From: a bacterium
GTDB lineage: Bacteria > UBP14 > UBA6098
Length of the DNA stretch: 13,762 nucleotides
Assembly: GCA_030642425.1 (NCBI GenBank)
Contig: DAOWNU010000009.1
Location: 1-13,762, forward strand
Direction of reading: 5' to 3'
Under the pieces are notes generated by a model, which saw only the letters and a program-made list of their open reading frames with translations, did not search any database and had not been told where the DNA came from. The position numbers and the translations under genes are program-made. Positions 1 to 6,999 of this stretch are shown here, piece by piece (within the stretch, counting starts at the first letter, position 1; every line of letters starts with the position of its first letter).

Positions 1-120
1 ATGCGCGGGAAAATCGACGGCGGCGGTCCGTTCGGAAAGCCATTTGAGCAGCTCGTGCCGTCCCCAGGCCATATAGTCGTTGTATTTCAGGTTTCTCGGA
101 TTTCTTGTGTGTTTTGGCAT
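1..120 (-). CDS. Unrecognised protein, N-terminal 40 codons only (runs off left edge)
   Basis: The minus strand reads an ATG at 120-118 and then 40 open codons to the window edge. It begins MPKHTRNPRNLKYNDYMAWG and continues RHELLKWLSERTAAVDFPAH. A GGGGG ribosome-binding site (130-134) lies 9 bases upstream, which supports this start. The N-terminus is basic and has no signal peptide or membrane segment, so a cytosolic product is likely. I do not recognise the family. It lies on the same strand as the restriction-modification genes but is separated from them by about 550 bases, including a 21-bp repeat array, so it need not belong to that cassette. The coding call rests on the start signal and on frame and composition over only 40 codons. 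Confidence 0.6.
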   Translation of the reverse strand, partial: MPKHTRNPRNLKYNDYMAWGRHELLKWLSERTAAVDFPAH

Positions 121-129
121 GTTATTTTT

Positions 130-134
130 CCCCC
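130..134 (-). promoter_or_regulatory. Shine-Dalgarno site for the truncated left-edge gene
   Basis: The minus strand reads GGGGGAAAAATAAC followed by ATG. The run of five G lies 9 bases before the start codon, and this decides the start of a gene too short to stand out by length. Confidence 0.6.
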
Positions 135-203
135 GATATTAGTTTTGTTTCGACAATTCCCCATAATGAACGTAATCTCGATGGTTTTTATTTGAGTTGC
201 AAA

Positions 204-488
204 GGCCTTCCCGCGAAAGTCTAAGGCCTTCCCACCAAAGTCCGAGGCCTTCCCACAAAAGTCTAAGGCCTTTCCACGAAAGTCTGAGACCTTCCCGCCA
301 AAGTCTAAGATCTTCCCACTAAAGTATAAGACCTTCCCGTCAAAGTTAGAGGCCTTCACACGAAAGCCTAAGGCATTCATGGCAAAGTCTAAGGCATTCC
401 TGCGAAAGTCCGAGGCCTTCACACGAAAGTCTAAGACTTTCCCGCCAAAGTCCGAGGCCTTCACACGAAAGCCTAAGGCCTTCCCGCG
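204..488. repeat. 21-bp tandem repeat array, 13 full units plus a 12-base partial unit
   Basis: Units follow each other without spacers from 204. The consensus is GGCCTTCCCGCGAAAGTCTA plus a final A. No unit gains or loses a base. The AAAG at unit positions 13-16 is the same in all 13 full copies, the leading G is invariant, and changes cluster at unit positions 2, 4, 8-12 and 17-20. Because 21 is a multiple of three, several frames stay open on both strands and give heptad-like peptides (K-A-S-D-F-G-G on the minus strand, K-S-K-A-F-P-R on the plus strand). Neither frame has a convincing start and ribosome-binding site, so I treat the array as non-coding. It lies between the methyltransferase and the left-edge gene. 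21 bp is also close to two helical turns. Confidence 0.93.
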
Positions 489-676
489 TTGTCAACCACG
501 GGCATTTGCGCCCTTTTTGACCGTTTTCTTAAAAAGAACAATGAATCATTCGGGACTCAATATAGAGTAAACTTCCAAATTCCTTTGTCAAGCGGAAAAT
601 AATAATATATAGGTAATAGGTAAAAGGTAATAGGGCAACGCCCCATACTGCCGAAGAATAAGATGTTAGATGTGGA
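489..676. other. Intergenic stretch between repeat array and methyltransferase gene
   Basis: No supported gene is present. The region holds a short direct repeat, GGTAATAGG at 612-620 and again at 626-634 (14-bp period), followed by GGGCAACGCCC (633-643), a weak four-base-pair hairpin. No T-run follows the hairpin in the direction of methyltransferase transcription, so it is not a clear intrinsic terminator. The region is AT-rich around 560-630. Confidence 0.5.
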
Positions 677-2179
677 TTAATCCCGGCCCGCAAAAACCAG
701 CATGGTTTGATGTCGCTTTTCGTGGCTCCGCGCGAGTCGAAGATATTTCTCTGCCGATGTCGATTTGTCGTGGCGTTTTGTGAGCTGAGAAAAATCGATG
801 CGTCGAAGAATATCGATATTAACCGGACGTTTGGAATCGAAAAAAACAAGCGAATGAAGGAATCTTATACAATCGTCCGAATTCAGTTCCCTTTCCCAAA
901 ACTTAGCCTCTCCCTCCGAATCACAGGGGATAAAATAGCAGGTGTCGTCGAGCATTGTCTGCCTATCGTTGAACGGCGGAACTGACGCGAAGCGCAGTTT
1001 CTTATAAAGGCCGGATATCGCCACTTTCCACGGGGCAAAGCTATAGTCGCCAATCCCAAAAATCGAGAAACGCGGCCTCTTTTTATAAATCGAGCTTTTC
1101 CTCGAATCCAGAACGCCCGCGTGGGCTTCGAGATAAGCCCATGTTTTTGGCGCACTATCCTTTATGCTTTGCGTGTTCCGTCCTATTCCACTTTGTGTGA
1201 TTATGATGCACTTTCTCGGCGTTATTCGACCGTTGGCGATATCGGAAGATTTTAGCAGGGGGTAGATGTAATCGTTTTCTAAATAGACTGTTTCACCGAG
1301 TCCGTTTATATAGCCGCAATTGTCCGGCGTTAGTTCCATTATTTTTGCCGCGTCGTGTTTGACACCGGAACGCCATATATAATTTGAAAAACCGTCGAGG
1401 TCCCGATAGCGTCGATAGTCGTCGAGGTTGGCAATCAACTCGCCGTTAACAATTCCGAAGCGGCTTATCGGTTCGAGATTCTGCATGTTCTCATAGACGA
1501 AAGCGGATTTATTGGCATCTTTTCTCTTCCGAACGACAAGCAGGCAGGCATCGACCGAAACATCGAACGTTTTTTTGGCGTCGATTAGATAAAGGCTTTC
1601 GTCGCAAATATGATTTTCGGAATTCCAAAAGTGGTCAAGAACCCTTCTTGCGGTGGCCGTTTTGCAGAGCATAGCGAGTATCCCGCCAAAAGCCATTTTT
1701 TCAATAAGTCGTCCGATAATCCACTCGGCTATATCGAAATTCGATTTGCCGGTCTTTGCGTCGAGGCCGCGCAATCCCTGAAAATTGTTTTTCTCCGGCA
1801 GATTCCCGCTATTCAGAGAACCCAGTGCCGAGTTTGTAACCCACGGGGGATTGCCGAGGATTAGTGTATAGCCTTCGGAGGGTGGCGAAATTCGTTGGAT
1901 ACTTTCTTTCGACAATATGTCTCGCTCTTCGATATTTATACAATCTAATCCGGCAAACCGTTTCCACGCGGACTCGCAATATGAAGGGTTTATCTCGTAA
2001 CCTGTATAGCTGGTTTTTTCTCCCCAGGCGTCGTAGGCGGCTTTAATAAAACTTCCGAGGCCGCAAGTCGGTTCGATAACGGCCCCCGGTGCGCCGAACT
2101 GTTTCGAGATAAGGGATACTACCTCTTTTGCAAGCGGTTCGGGCGTCTGGAAATCTCCGTATTCTTTTTCTTTTGACAT
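677..2179 (-). CDS. N6-adenine DNA methyltransferase of a type II restriction-modification system
   Basis: The 500-residue protein very likely methylates adenine in a specific DNA site using S-adenosylmethionine, protecting the host from the nuclease encoded just upstream. FQTPEPLAKEV (10-20) resembles motif X. VIEPTCGLGSF (34-44) is the AdoMet-binding motif I, GYEINPSYC (60-68) is motif II, and LILGNPPW (106-113) is the catalytic motif IV of the NPPW type. FDIAEWIIGRLIEKM and GGILAMLCK follow as motifs V-VI. The order motif I, then IV, then a long C-terminal region for target recognition fits the gamma-type arrangement. The ATG directly follows the TAA of the nuclease gene with no gap. No strong Shine-Dalgarno site is seen at the usual distance, so translation is probably coupled. 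The recognition sequence cannot be read from the protein. Base composition looks lower in GC than in the genes at 3000-7000, consistent with transfer. Confidence 0.9.
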   Translation of the reverse strand: MSKEKEYGDFQTPEPLAKEVVSLISKQFGAPGAVIEPTCGLGSFIKAAYDAWGEKTSYTGYEINPSYCESAWKRFAGLDCINIEERDILSKESIQRISPPSEGYTLILGNPPWVTNSALGSLNSGNLPEKNNFQGLRGLDAKTGKSNFDIAEWIIGRLIEKMAFGGILAMLCKTATARRVLDHFWNSENHICDESLYLIDAKKTFDVSVDACLLVVRKRKDANKSAFVYENMQNLEPISRFGIVNGELIANLDDYRRYRDLDGFSNYIWRSGVKHDAAKIMELTPDNCGYINGLGETVYLENDYIYPLLKSSDIANGRITPRKCIIITQSGIGRNTQSIKDSAPKTWAYLEAHAGVLDSRKSSIYKKRPRFSIFGIGDYSFAPWKVAISGLYKKLRFASVPPFNDRQTMLDDTCYFIPCDSEGEAKFWERELNSDDCIRFLHSLVFFDSKRPVNIDILRRIDFSQLTKRHDKSTSAEKYLRLARSHEKRHQTMLVFAGRD

Positions 2180-2839
2180 TTATAAAACCCGATGAACTCC
2201 GCTAACCTTTCCCGCTTCTTGAATAACCCGGTTATATTGAAGTCGCCATTGTAAGGCGTTCGATATAGTTAGGTATCCGATTTTCGGTGGATTGCTGAAA
2301 ACTTCCTCCGCAAGCGTCTGCGCCTGAATTTCTTCGATGGGCAGCCTTCTATCCACGAAAAAGGCCTTTAGGTCGTCGATGTTGCCTTTGTTTTTTAGAA
2401 TATTAATTATTCCTGTGGTTGTTTGGTAATCCGCTGTGCTGCTTTTGTCAATATATATCGTATGTTTGATTTTAAGGCGCCCAGTTCGTTTGCTTTGGTT
2501 GTCTGTCTTATCATAGACGAAAACGAGCAGCGAATAGCCTAAACCGTAAATCTTCTGCCTTGCCGATTTGTAAGGGCACGATGACTGAGGTTGTTTGATG
2601 CTCGTTACTTTCATGTCCACTTTCAAAACAGGGAAATCTATCCCTTTTGCGGATGACCCTTCTTTGAAGATATATTTATTACGAAGATACTCCCTAAACT
2701 TATGTTCGAGATAGGTGCCGACAGCTTTGCCATCCGTGACGCCGTAGAGTGAAGGTTCATTATGTTTCGATTCTTTTACGGCGAAGGTTTTGGCTTCTTC
2801 CCTGAGTAATTTGATTGTCAGTTTTTTTCTTGCGGCCAT
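2180..2839 (-). CDS. Probable type II restriction endonuclease, PD-(D/E)XK-like
   Basis: The 219-residue protein is encoded first in a two-gene cassette with the adenine methyltransferase. GTYLEHKFREYL (41-52) offers a helical glutamate, E45. GIDFPVLKVDMKVTS (66-80) places D68 and then D75-M-K77, matching the spacing of a PD-(D/E)XK active site with Asp in the D/E position. SARQKIYGLGYSLLVFVYDK (92-111) reads as the core helix and following strand often seen in restriction enzymes. I cannot assign a named family, and the function rests on this motif plus the neighbouring methyltransferase. The ATG at 2839-2837 has GAGGAAAG just upstream, a good ribosome-binding site. It ends in TAA immediately before the methyltransferase ATG. 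It looks AT-rich beside its neighbours, suggesting acquisition with its partner. Confidence 0.78.
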   Translation of the reverse strand: MAARKKLTIKLLREEAKTFAVKESKHNEPSLYGVTDGKAVGTYLEHKFREYLRNKYIFKEGSSAKGIDFPVLKVDMKVTSIKQPQSSCPYKSARQKIYGLGYSLLVFVYDKTDNQSKRTGRLKIKHTIYIDKSSTADYQTTTGIINILKNKGNIDDLKAFFVDRRLPIEEIQAQTLAEEVFSNPPKIGYLTISNALQWRLQYNRVIQEAGKVSGVHRVL

Positions 2840-2889
2840 TCTTTCCTCATTTTAAATCGGTATTAAACTTCTGCGTCGATTCATTAATT

Positions 2890-2918
2890 AATCTATGCCA
2901 TCGGACGCCCGGGGTCAA
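2890..2918 (-). promoter_or_regulatory. Candidate sigma-70-type promoter for the restriction-modification cassette
   Basis: On the minus strand TTGACC (2918-2913) is followed after 17 bases by TAGATT (2895-2890). The -35 box matches five of six consensus bases and the -10 box four of six, at ideal spacing. It lies in the 112-base gap 2840-2951, about 50 bases before the nuclease start. It would let the cassette be transcribed independently of the upstream membrane-protein gene. No hairpin terminator is evident in the same gap. Confidence 0.5.
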
Positions 2919-2951
2919 GTGAAATCGCGTCGAATATGGTTTTTCGTGCAA

Positions 2952-4181
2952 TTATCTAAAGTCCGGCTCGGACAGAACGACCGCGCCGAAATCCACGGGG
3001 CGCCAGCGATGAACGAGATTTACCGCCGGAACCGCGCTCTGTAAAATGTAAATATTTGTCCCGATAGATAACAGCGAATCCGCGCAATATCCGGGAAGAT
3101 TGTCCACGAACCGGACTTTTGTCCTTTTCGATATCCAGATGTCGTGGCCGCATAGCTCGTTATGAGCTGTGAAATTGTCGTTTATCTCGAACAGAGCGGC
3201 GCTGCGGCCCGTAATCACTATCGAATTGTCCGGCAGTTCGAGCGCGGGCAATTCTTCCCGAAGCCGGACAATATCCCGCCTTACGCGATAATCGGAGATA
3301 ACCATACCGGCGGCAATTTTTGGCCCGAACTCATATTTGTCGGGCAGCTTTGCACGGAAACCGATATCGATAAAGGCCGGCAGGAGTAGTAAGATGGCGT
3401 ATAAATATTGCCGTTTGCCGCCCGTGCCGAATATCGCGAGTATCACGAATGGTAGAATAGCGATCCAATAGCCAGCCTCGTGCGGGAGAATGAGCCAAAC
3501 AACGATAAAAAGCGGGGCTGTCAGGAGAAGAAGGCGGAACGCGGAAGATTTTTCCCTTTTGCCGAACAGAGCCGTGGTCAGGCCGATGATTATCGCTATC
3601 CAGCCGAGTGTGCCAAATGCGCCGAGCGCGCGATAGGCCGCGAAAAGCATTCTCCTTTCAAAGCCCATCGCTGCGCCCACAGGAACAAAACCGCTCCATC
3701 CACGGATCGAGAGAATCGGCAGGAAAAAGAGCGCGATGAACCCGAAAATCCCCGGCAACATAAGGAAATTTCTTTTCCCCGCGCCCGCAATATGGCCGTA
3801 GGCAAAAAGCCCCGGCAGCAGGACGAGTGTCGCGGGCCGGAAACCTATCGCAATTCCAAACAGCATCCCCGCGATAATCGGCCTGCGGTAACCTATCGCG
3901 GCAAAGGCCGATATAGCCAAGCATATCGCCGGAACATAGTCCATTGTCGAGGCCGAGTTCACCCAAAAAAGCGGCAGAAAGGCGAAGACCGCCACGGCGA
4001 GTTTTTCGTTTTTAATATTCAATTGCCGGGCAAGCGCCCGGAACGCGAAAACAGCGAACAGGCCGAAGATTGCGACCGCAAGATTGCTGGCAAAAGGTGT
4101 CGCGAGAATACCGGCAAGCGTCTCCATCGCGGGACAGCCGGGCATTCTCGACGGCGAATATCGGCCTTCGCCAATCAGCAT
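2952..4181 (-). CDS. Polytopic membrane protein, probable GT39/PMT-like glycosyltransferase
   Basis: The open frame codes 409 residues from the first in-frame ATG after an amber codon. It has about eight to ten hydrophobic helices (for example LAVAIFGLFAVFAFRALA, PAICLAISAFAAIGY, AGMLFGIAIGF, FIALFFLPIL, LGWIAIIIGLTTALF, LFIVVWLILP, WIAILPFVILAIF, YLYAILLLLPAFIDIGF), then a soluble C-terminal region of about 120 residues. Codons upstream of this ATG in the same frame encode LSPGYGNDNDAWRIARSGL, then YSPSRMPGCPAME within the listed protein. Known GT39-like lipid-linked sugar transferases have such an acidic first extracellular loop followed by an S-R-x-P-G segment. The family call is inferred from this and is not certain. 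The listed start therefore probably truncates the true protein; the better start is at 4316, separated by TAG at 4283-4281. The gene follows the CotH-type gene closely and may glycosylate exported products. Confidence 0.72.
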   Translation of the reverse strand: MLIGEGRYSPSRMPGCPAMETLAGILATPFASNLAVAIFGLFAVFAFRALARQLNIKNEKLAVAVFAFLPLFWVNSASTMDYVPAICLAISAFAAIGYRRPIIAGMLFGIAIGFRPATLVLLPGLFAYGHIAGAGKRNFLMLPGIFGFIALFFLPILSIRGWSGFVPVGAAMGFERRMLFAAYRALGAFGTLGWIAIIIGLTTALFGKREKSSAFRLLLLTAPLFIVVWLILPHEAGYWIAILPFVILAIFGTGGKRQYLYAILLLLPAFIDIGFRAKLPDKYEFGPKIAAGMVISDYRVRRDIVRLREELPALELPDNSIVITGRSAALFEINDNFTAHNELCGHDIWISKRTKVRFVDNLPGYCADSLLSIGTNIYILQSAVPAVNLVHRWRPVDFGAVVLSEPDFR

Positions 4182-4316
4182 CAGGCCGGAGCGCGCGATT
4201 CGCCAGGCGTCGTTGTCGTTGCCGTAGCCCGGCGAAAGAAGCGGAAATCTGCTTATCAGAAAAGCGGGAACGAGAATCCACTAGAAACGGTTTTTATCGG
4301 CTATGCTAATTTTCAT
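4182..4316 (-). other. Probable 5' end of the membrane-protein gene, interrupted by an in-frame amber codon
   Basis: An ATG at 4316-4314 lies in the same frame as the downstream gene, 11 bases after the stop of the CotH-type gene. It reads MKISIADKNRF, then TAG at 4283-4281, then WILVPAFLISRFPLL and on into SPGYGNDNDAWRIARSG with no further stop. The hydrophobic segment straddling the TAG looks like the first membrane helix, and the GNDND that follows looks like the active-site loop of GT39-type enzymes, so the segment appears to have been coding. No ATG, GTG or TTG occurs in frame between the TAG and 4181. It could be a recent nonsense mutation, a sequence error or a suppressed/recoded codon. 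The observed stops elsewhere in the window are TAA or TGA. Confidence 0.65.
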
Positions 4317-4327
4317 TTAAGTTTCTG

Positions 4328-6976
4328 TCATTTCAAAAGGACGATTCGAGTCGTGGCCGTTTGCCCATTTTCCATTTTCGCGCGGACGAGATATACACCG
4401 GAGGGAAGGGATTCGCCGGGCGTCCAAACGAATTCGCAAAAATCGCTCCCTGAGCCTGTCGAAGGGAGTTTCGTTCCGCTGGGCATTTCGACAAGCTCAA
4501 TGACCGGCTCAACCCTTCTTCCGTTTATATCGAAAATCTCCACTCGACCCCTCGAATCCTCGACCCCTCGAACCCTTATCGTAACCGCCGAATTGAACGG
4601 GTTCGGATAGGCGAATAATTCTATTTCTGCGGGCAATATGTGCGGGTCATCGTTAGGCTGACCGGGTGTCGGTGAATCTGTCGGGACAATATTTTCCGAC
4701 ATTTCCGGGGAACGCTCCGCCGAAAAGCCCACAGGAAGGTCGCAGGCTATCGTAAAGGCGTCGATACACAAACCCTCATGCGAAAATAGATATAGGTTTG
4801 GCGAATTTATTCGGAAAGGGGAGTGGCGCGCGCCCTGAAAAAATTCGCCATCCATCCAGAGAAGAATGCGACCGGAATCTTGCAGGGCGATTTTCGGCAA
4901 TTCCCATTTTCCGGGAAAATGAGGATTATCGGTCATAGAAAAATCCTCGAGATCGACAGCATCCCCGGTCATATTGAGAATTTCGCACCAAGGGTCCATC
5001 TCGCCGGACGAATCGGCTATAGCCCCGCCTGCCGGACAAACTTCGACAATCTGAAGATCGGAAATATTTTCCCATTCCGCGGCGATATCCGCGCGGATAT
5101 AGGCGGCTCGCGGCTCGATATAATCGATCATCTTGCCATAATTTGAAAGGAAAACATCGTTTCTGGCGCGGTATTTCTTGTCGCAGTCGATCAGCGCTTC
5201 GGACTCTATCAATGCGAAAAGGGAGTCGATTATTGTTTCCGCCCTGCCGCTTTCCAACTCGGATTCGACCCCCTCGCCAAGCGCGAACAGAAATCTTCTC
5301 CTGAGTTCCGGCTGTTCGAGCCACCGACGCATAAGGACATTGTGGCGGGCGAGCAATTCGCCGGAATCGTCCATAACGCCGCACAGGATAGTGCGCTCGA
5401 CTATCGTGAAGCCCTGATCGTTATCCCAGGGCAAGAAATGCCATTTCCCCTTGCCCGAAGAACGCCGGATATAATAATTTCCGCCGAAAAAATCGCCGTT
5501 GGAAAAAAGGATTTCGGCCACCCACCATCGAAGAAAAGAGCCGCAATCCAAGGCCGAATCGACAGTGCAGTAAAAGAGCGAATCGGGGGCGTCGTTTATC
5601 GCGTCGATAAGATCGAGAATGGGCGCAAAATCGGACTGGTCGCCGGTCTCGCGCTCCCAAAAGGCCTCGATATATTCGATTGGCCACTGCTCGAAAAGCG
5701 CGCAGGTTACGGCCTTATAAATGACATCGTCCCCGTCGAAATTATGGGCCGCGAGATAGCGCTCGTCGAGCTGCTCCATATCGAGAAAAACGCCCATATT
5801 CACGCCGTTCAACTCCATAAGCACGAAATTGTGCGTGGGTGCTTCGACATCGAGATCGTCCGCAAGGCAATAGGACGCGCAATCGTGCAGTAAGGAGGCA
5901 TCGGCCCATTCCGCAACAAGATTAAACTTTCTTCTGCCGTTCCATTCCGGCCCGCGGAGCTTTATTTTATAGGATTTCTTTTGACGCGGGCGATTGCTCG
6001 CGCCACGGAATCTGACACCGACATCGAGAGCGAGAGAGTCGTCGCCGAAACGCAGCGAGCCCCCTCTGTATTGGTCCGAATAGATATCGCTGAAAAGGCT
6101 TTCGACCTGCGCCGGGGGCATCGAAAGGTGATAGACCGGAAGGGGGGACTCCCAACCTATCGCCGTGGCCTCGAGGGGAGCGGTCGGCAATGAAATATTG
6201 CCGTGGACATCGACAGAGCGGACACGAAAGCTGGCTGTTACGCCCGGAGATGTTGGTATCCGCGCAAAGCTGACAAAATAAGTGTCCGGCAACGCAATCC
6301 ATGCGCCGCCGTCGAACGACCTCTCCACAATAAAGCCGCGTATCCCTTCGCGGATATACCAATGCCAGGACAGGACTATCTCGTGATGGCCGCCCTCCGC
6401 GAAAAAGCTGCCGGGGGTTATTGCAAAATTATCGGACGTATCCGCCGGAATGACGCCGATACCGGCGAGTTTTGGCGCAAAAAACTCCGAATCCACGCCG
6501 GTAAATAGCGCGCCGCCGTCGTGATGAACGAGAAACCGAAAGACCAGCGCGTATTCCCTGCCGGCCTGTATCCACGGGTCGAAAAAGGGGCAGAGCGGCT
6601 CGCTGCCGCGTATGAAACGGATTCGGTTTTGCCCGGGCCAGTGGGCCTCCATCTCGGAATAATAGAACTCCAGGATATAATCGCCGGGCGGCAGGTCGAA
6701 CCGGTAGTCGGGCGAGTTTTCCCTGACCGTGGCATAGACGTTCCTCACGAGCGTGTTTTGTGTCTGCACCCATATCCACTCTCTATTTTCGCCGCTAAGA
6801 TAGCCGCTTCCGGCCTCCACGGAATAGGGGCGGTCGCTCTCGAAAAACCAGCCCCACGTATCGTATGAATAGGCCGGGCCGCCGCAGTTTATTCGTATCT
6901 CCTGCGAGAAACAGTTTTTGGGGACGCCAATGCTTAGGATGAGCAAGAGCGCGATATGTGTGAAACTGCGTTGCAT
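4328..6976 (-). CDS. Secreted malectin-Fn3-CotH-lamin tail protein with C-terminal sorting domain
   Basis: The 882-residue protein has a signal peptide (about 1-25, ending CFSQ). Next come a malectin-like carbohydrate-binding domain (about 26-179) and a fibronectin type III domain (about 183-277). A CotH kinase-family domain (about 280-620) follows, with RFRGASNRPRQKKSYKIKL (322-340) and FLPWDNDQGF (514-523). A lamin-tail-like domain (about 640-743) and a type IX-like sorting domain (about 785-882, YPNPFNSAVTI ... FDINGR ... SGVYLVRA) complete it. CotH of Bacillus is a spore-coat kinase; in secreted multidomain proteins of other phyla its substrate is not known. No clear Shine-Dalgarno site precedes the ATG; a mini-ORF bridges the 23-base gap from the gene upstream. 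Both variable loops of the sorting domain are encoded by repeat DNA (4543-4572 and 4446-4505), which accounts for peptides such as IELVEMPSGTKLPSTGSG. The domain calls are strong; the role is inferred. Confidence 0.88.
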   Translation of the reverse strand: MQRSFTHIALLLILSIGVPKNCFSQEIRINCGGPAYSYDTWGWFFESDRPYSVEAGSGYLSGENREWIWVQTQNTLVRNVYATVRENSPDYRFDLPPGDYILEFYYSEMEAHWPGQNRIRFIRGSEPLCPFFDPWIQAGREYALVFRFLVHHDGGALFTGVDSEFFAPKLAGIGVIPADTSDNFAITPGSFFAEGGHHEIVLSWHWYIREGIRGFIVERSFDGGAWIALPDTYFVSFARIPTSPGVTASFRVRSVDVHGNISLPTAPLEATAIGWESPLPVYHLSMPPAQVESLFSDIYSDQYRGGSLRFGDDSLALDVGVRFRGASNRPRQKKSYKIKLRGPEWNGRRKFNLVAEWADASLLHDCASYCLADDLDVEAPTHNFVLMELNGVNMGVFLDMEQLDERYLAAHNFDGDDVIYKAVTCALFEQWPIEYIEAFWERETGDQSDFAPILDLIDAINDAPDSLFYCTVDSALDCGSFLRWWVAEILFSNGDFFGGNYYIRRSSGKGKWHFLPWDNDQGFTIVERTILCGVMDDSGELLARHNVLMRRWLEQPELRRRFLFALGEGVESELESGRAETIIDSLFALIESEALIDCDKKYRARNDVFLSNYGKMIDYIEPRAAYIRADIAAEWENISDLQIVEVCPAGGAIADSSGEMDPWCEILNMTGDAVDLEDFSMTDNPHFPGKWELPKIALQDSGRILLWMDGEFFQGARHSPFRINSPNLYLFSHEGLCIDAFTIACDLPVGFSAERSPEMSENIVPTDSPTPGQPNDDPHILPAEIELFAYPNPFNSAVTIRVRGVEDSRGRVEIFDINGRRVEPVIELVEMPSGTKLPSTGSGSDFCEFVWTPGESLPSGVYLVRAKMENGQTATTRIVLLK
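4446..4505. repeat. Hairpin-forming dispersed-type repeat inside the sorting-domain coding sequence
   Basis: GAGCCTGTCGAA (4452-4463) is complementary, with one mismatch, to TTCGACAAGCTC (4487-4498). CTCCC (4446-4450) and GGGAG (4464-4468) form a second, nested stem. CCTGAGCCTGTCGAAGGG and TTCGACAAGCTCAATGACC resemble short repeats I recall as scattered through many bacterial genomes. Only one copy lies in this window, so the dispersed status is recollection. It is read in frame as the second loop of the sorting domain (about residues 825-844 of the 882-residue protein). Confidence 0.7.
4543..4572. repeat. Two-copy direct repeat with 16-bp period in the first sorting-domain loop
   Basis: CTCGACCCCTCGAA occurs at 4543-4556 and again at 4559-4572. 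The 16-bp period is not a multiple of three, so the two copies are read in different frames and give VRGVEDSRGRVE (residues 802-813 of the CotH-type protein). It lies between the two beta strands VTIRV and VEIFD, the same loop that holds a palindrome in the neighbouring gene. Confidence 0.75.
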
Positions 6977-6999
6977 GATTTATTTAAGTGCCGATGTTG

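Noticed and set aside
87..464. Minus-strand 125-codon frame through the 21-bp repeats
   Set aside because: It would start at an internal repeat GTG without a ribosome-binding site, and it runs through the non-repeat sequence into the start region of the left-edge gene in another frame. The open frame is explained by a repeat length divisible by three.
204..488. CRISPR array
   Set aside because: The units are contiguous 21-mers with no unique spacers, and no cas genes are present.
196..570. Plus-strand open frame through the 21-bp repeats (KSKAFPR heptads)
   Set aside because: It is bounded upstream by TGA 193-195, and its first ATG is inside the array at 379 without a ribosome-binding site. 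The mandatory F and K codons are notable, but no start supports a gene.
559..591. Minus-strand promoter with TTGACA (591-586)
   Set aside because: The nearest -10-like TATATT is 21 bases away, and other hexamers at good spacing match poorly. A gene would only begin more than 400 bases downstream, beyond the repeat array.
633..644. Intrinsic terminator after the methyltransferase gene (GGGCAACGCCCC)
   Set aside because: The stem is only four base pairs and no T-run follows on the minus strand.
3480..4610. Long plus-strand open frame of 376 codons
   Set aside because: It lies antisense across the membrane-protein gene and the end of the CotH-type gene, is extremely rich in Arg/Lys/Glu, crosses both gene boundaries and shows no recognisable domain. 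It is a shadow of the GC-rich minus-strand coding sequence.
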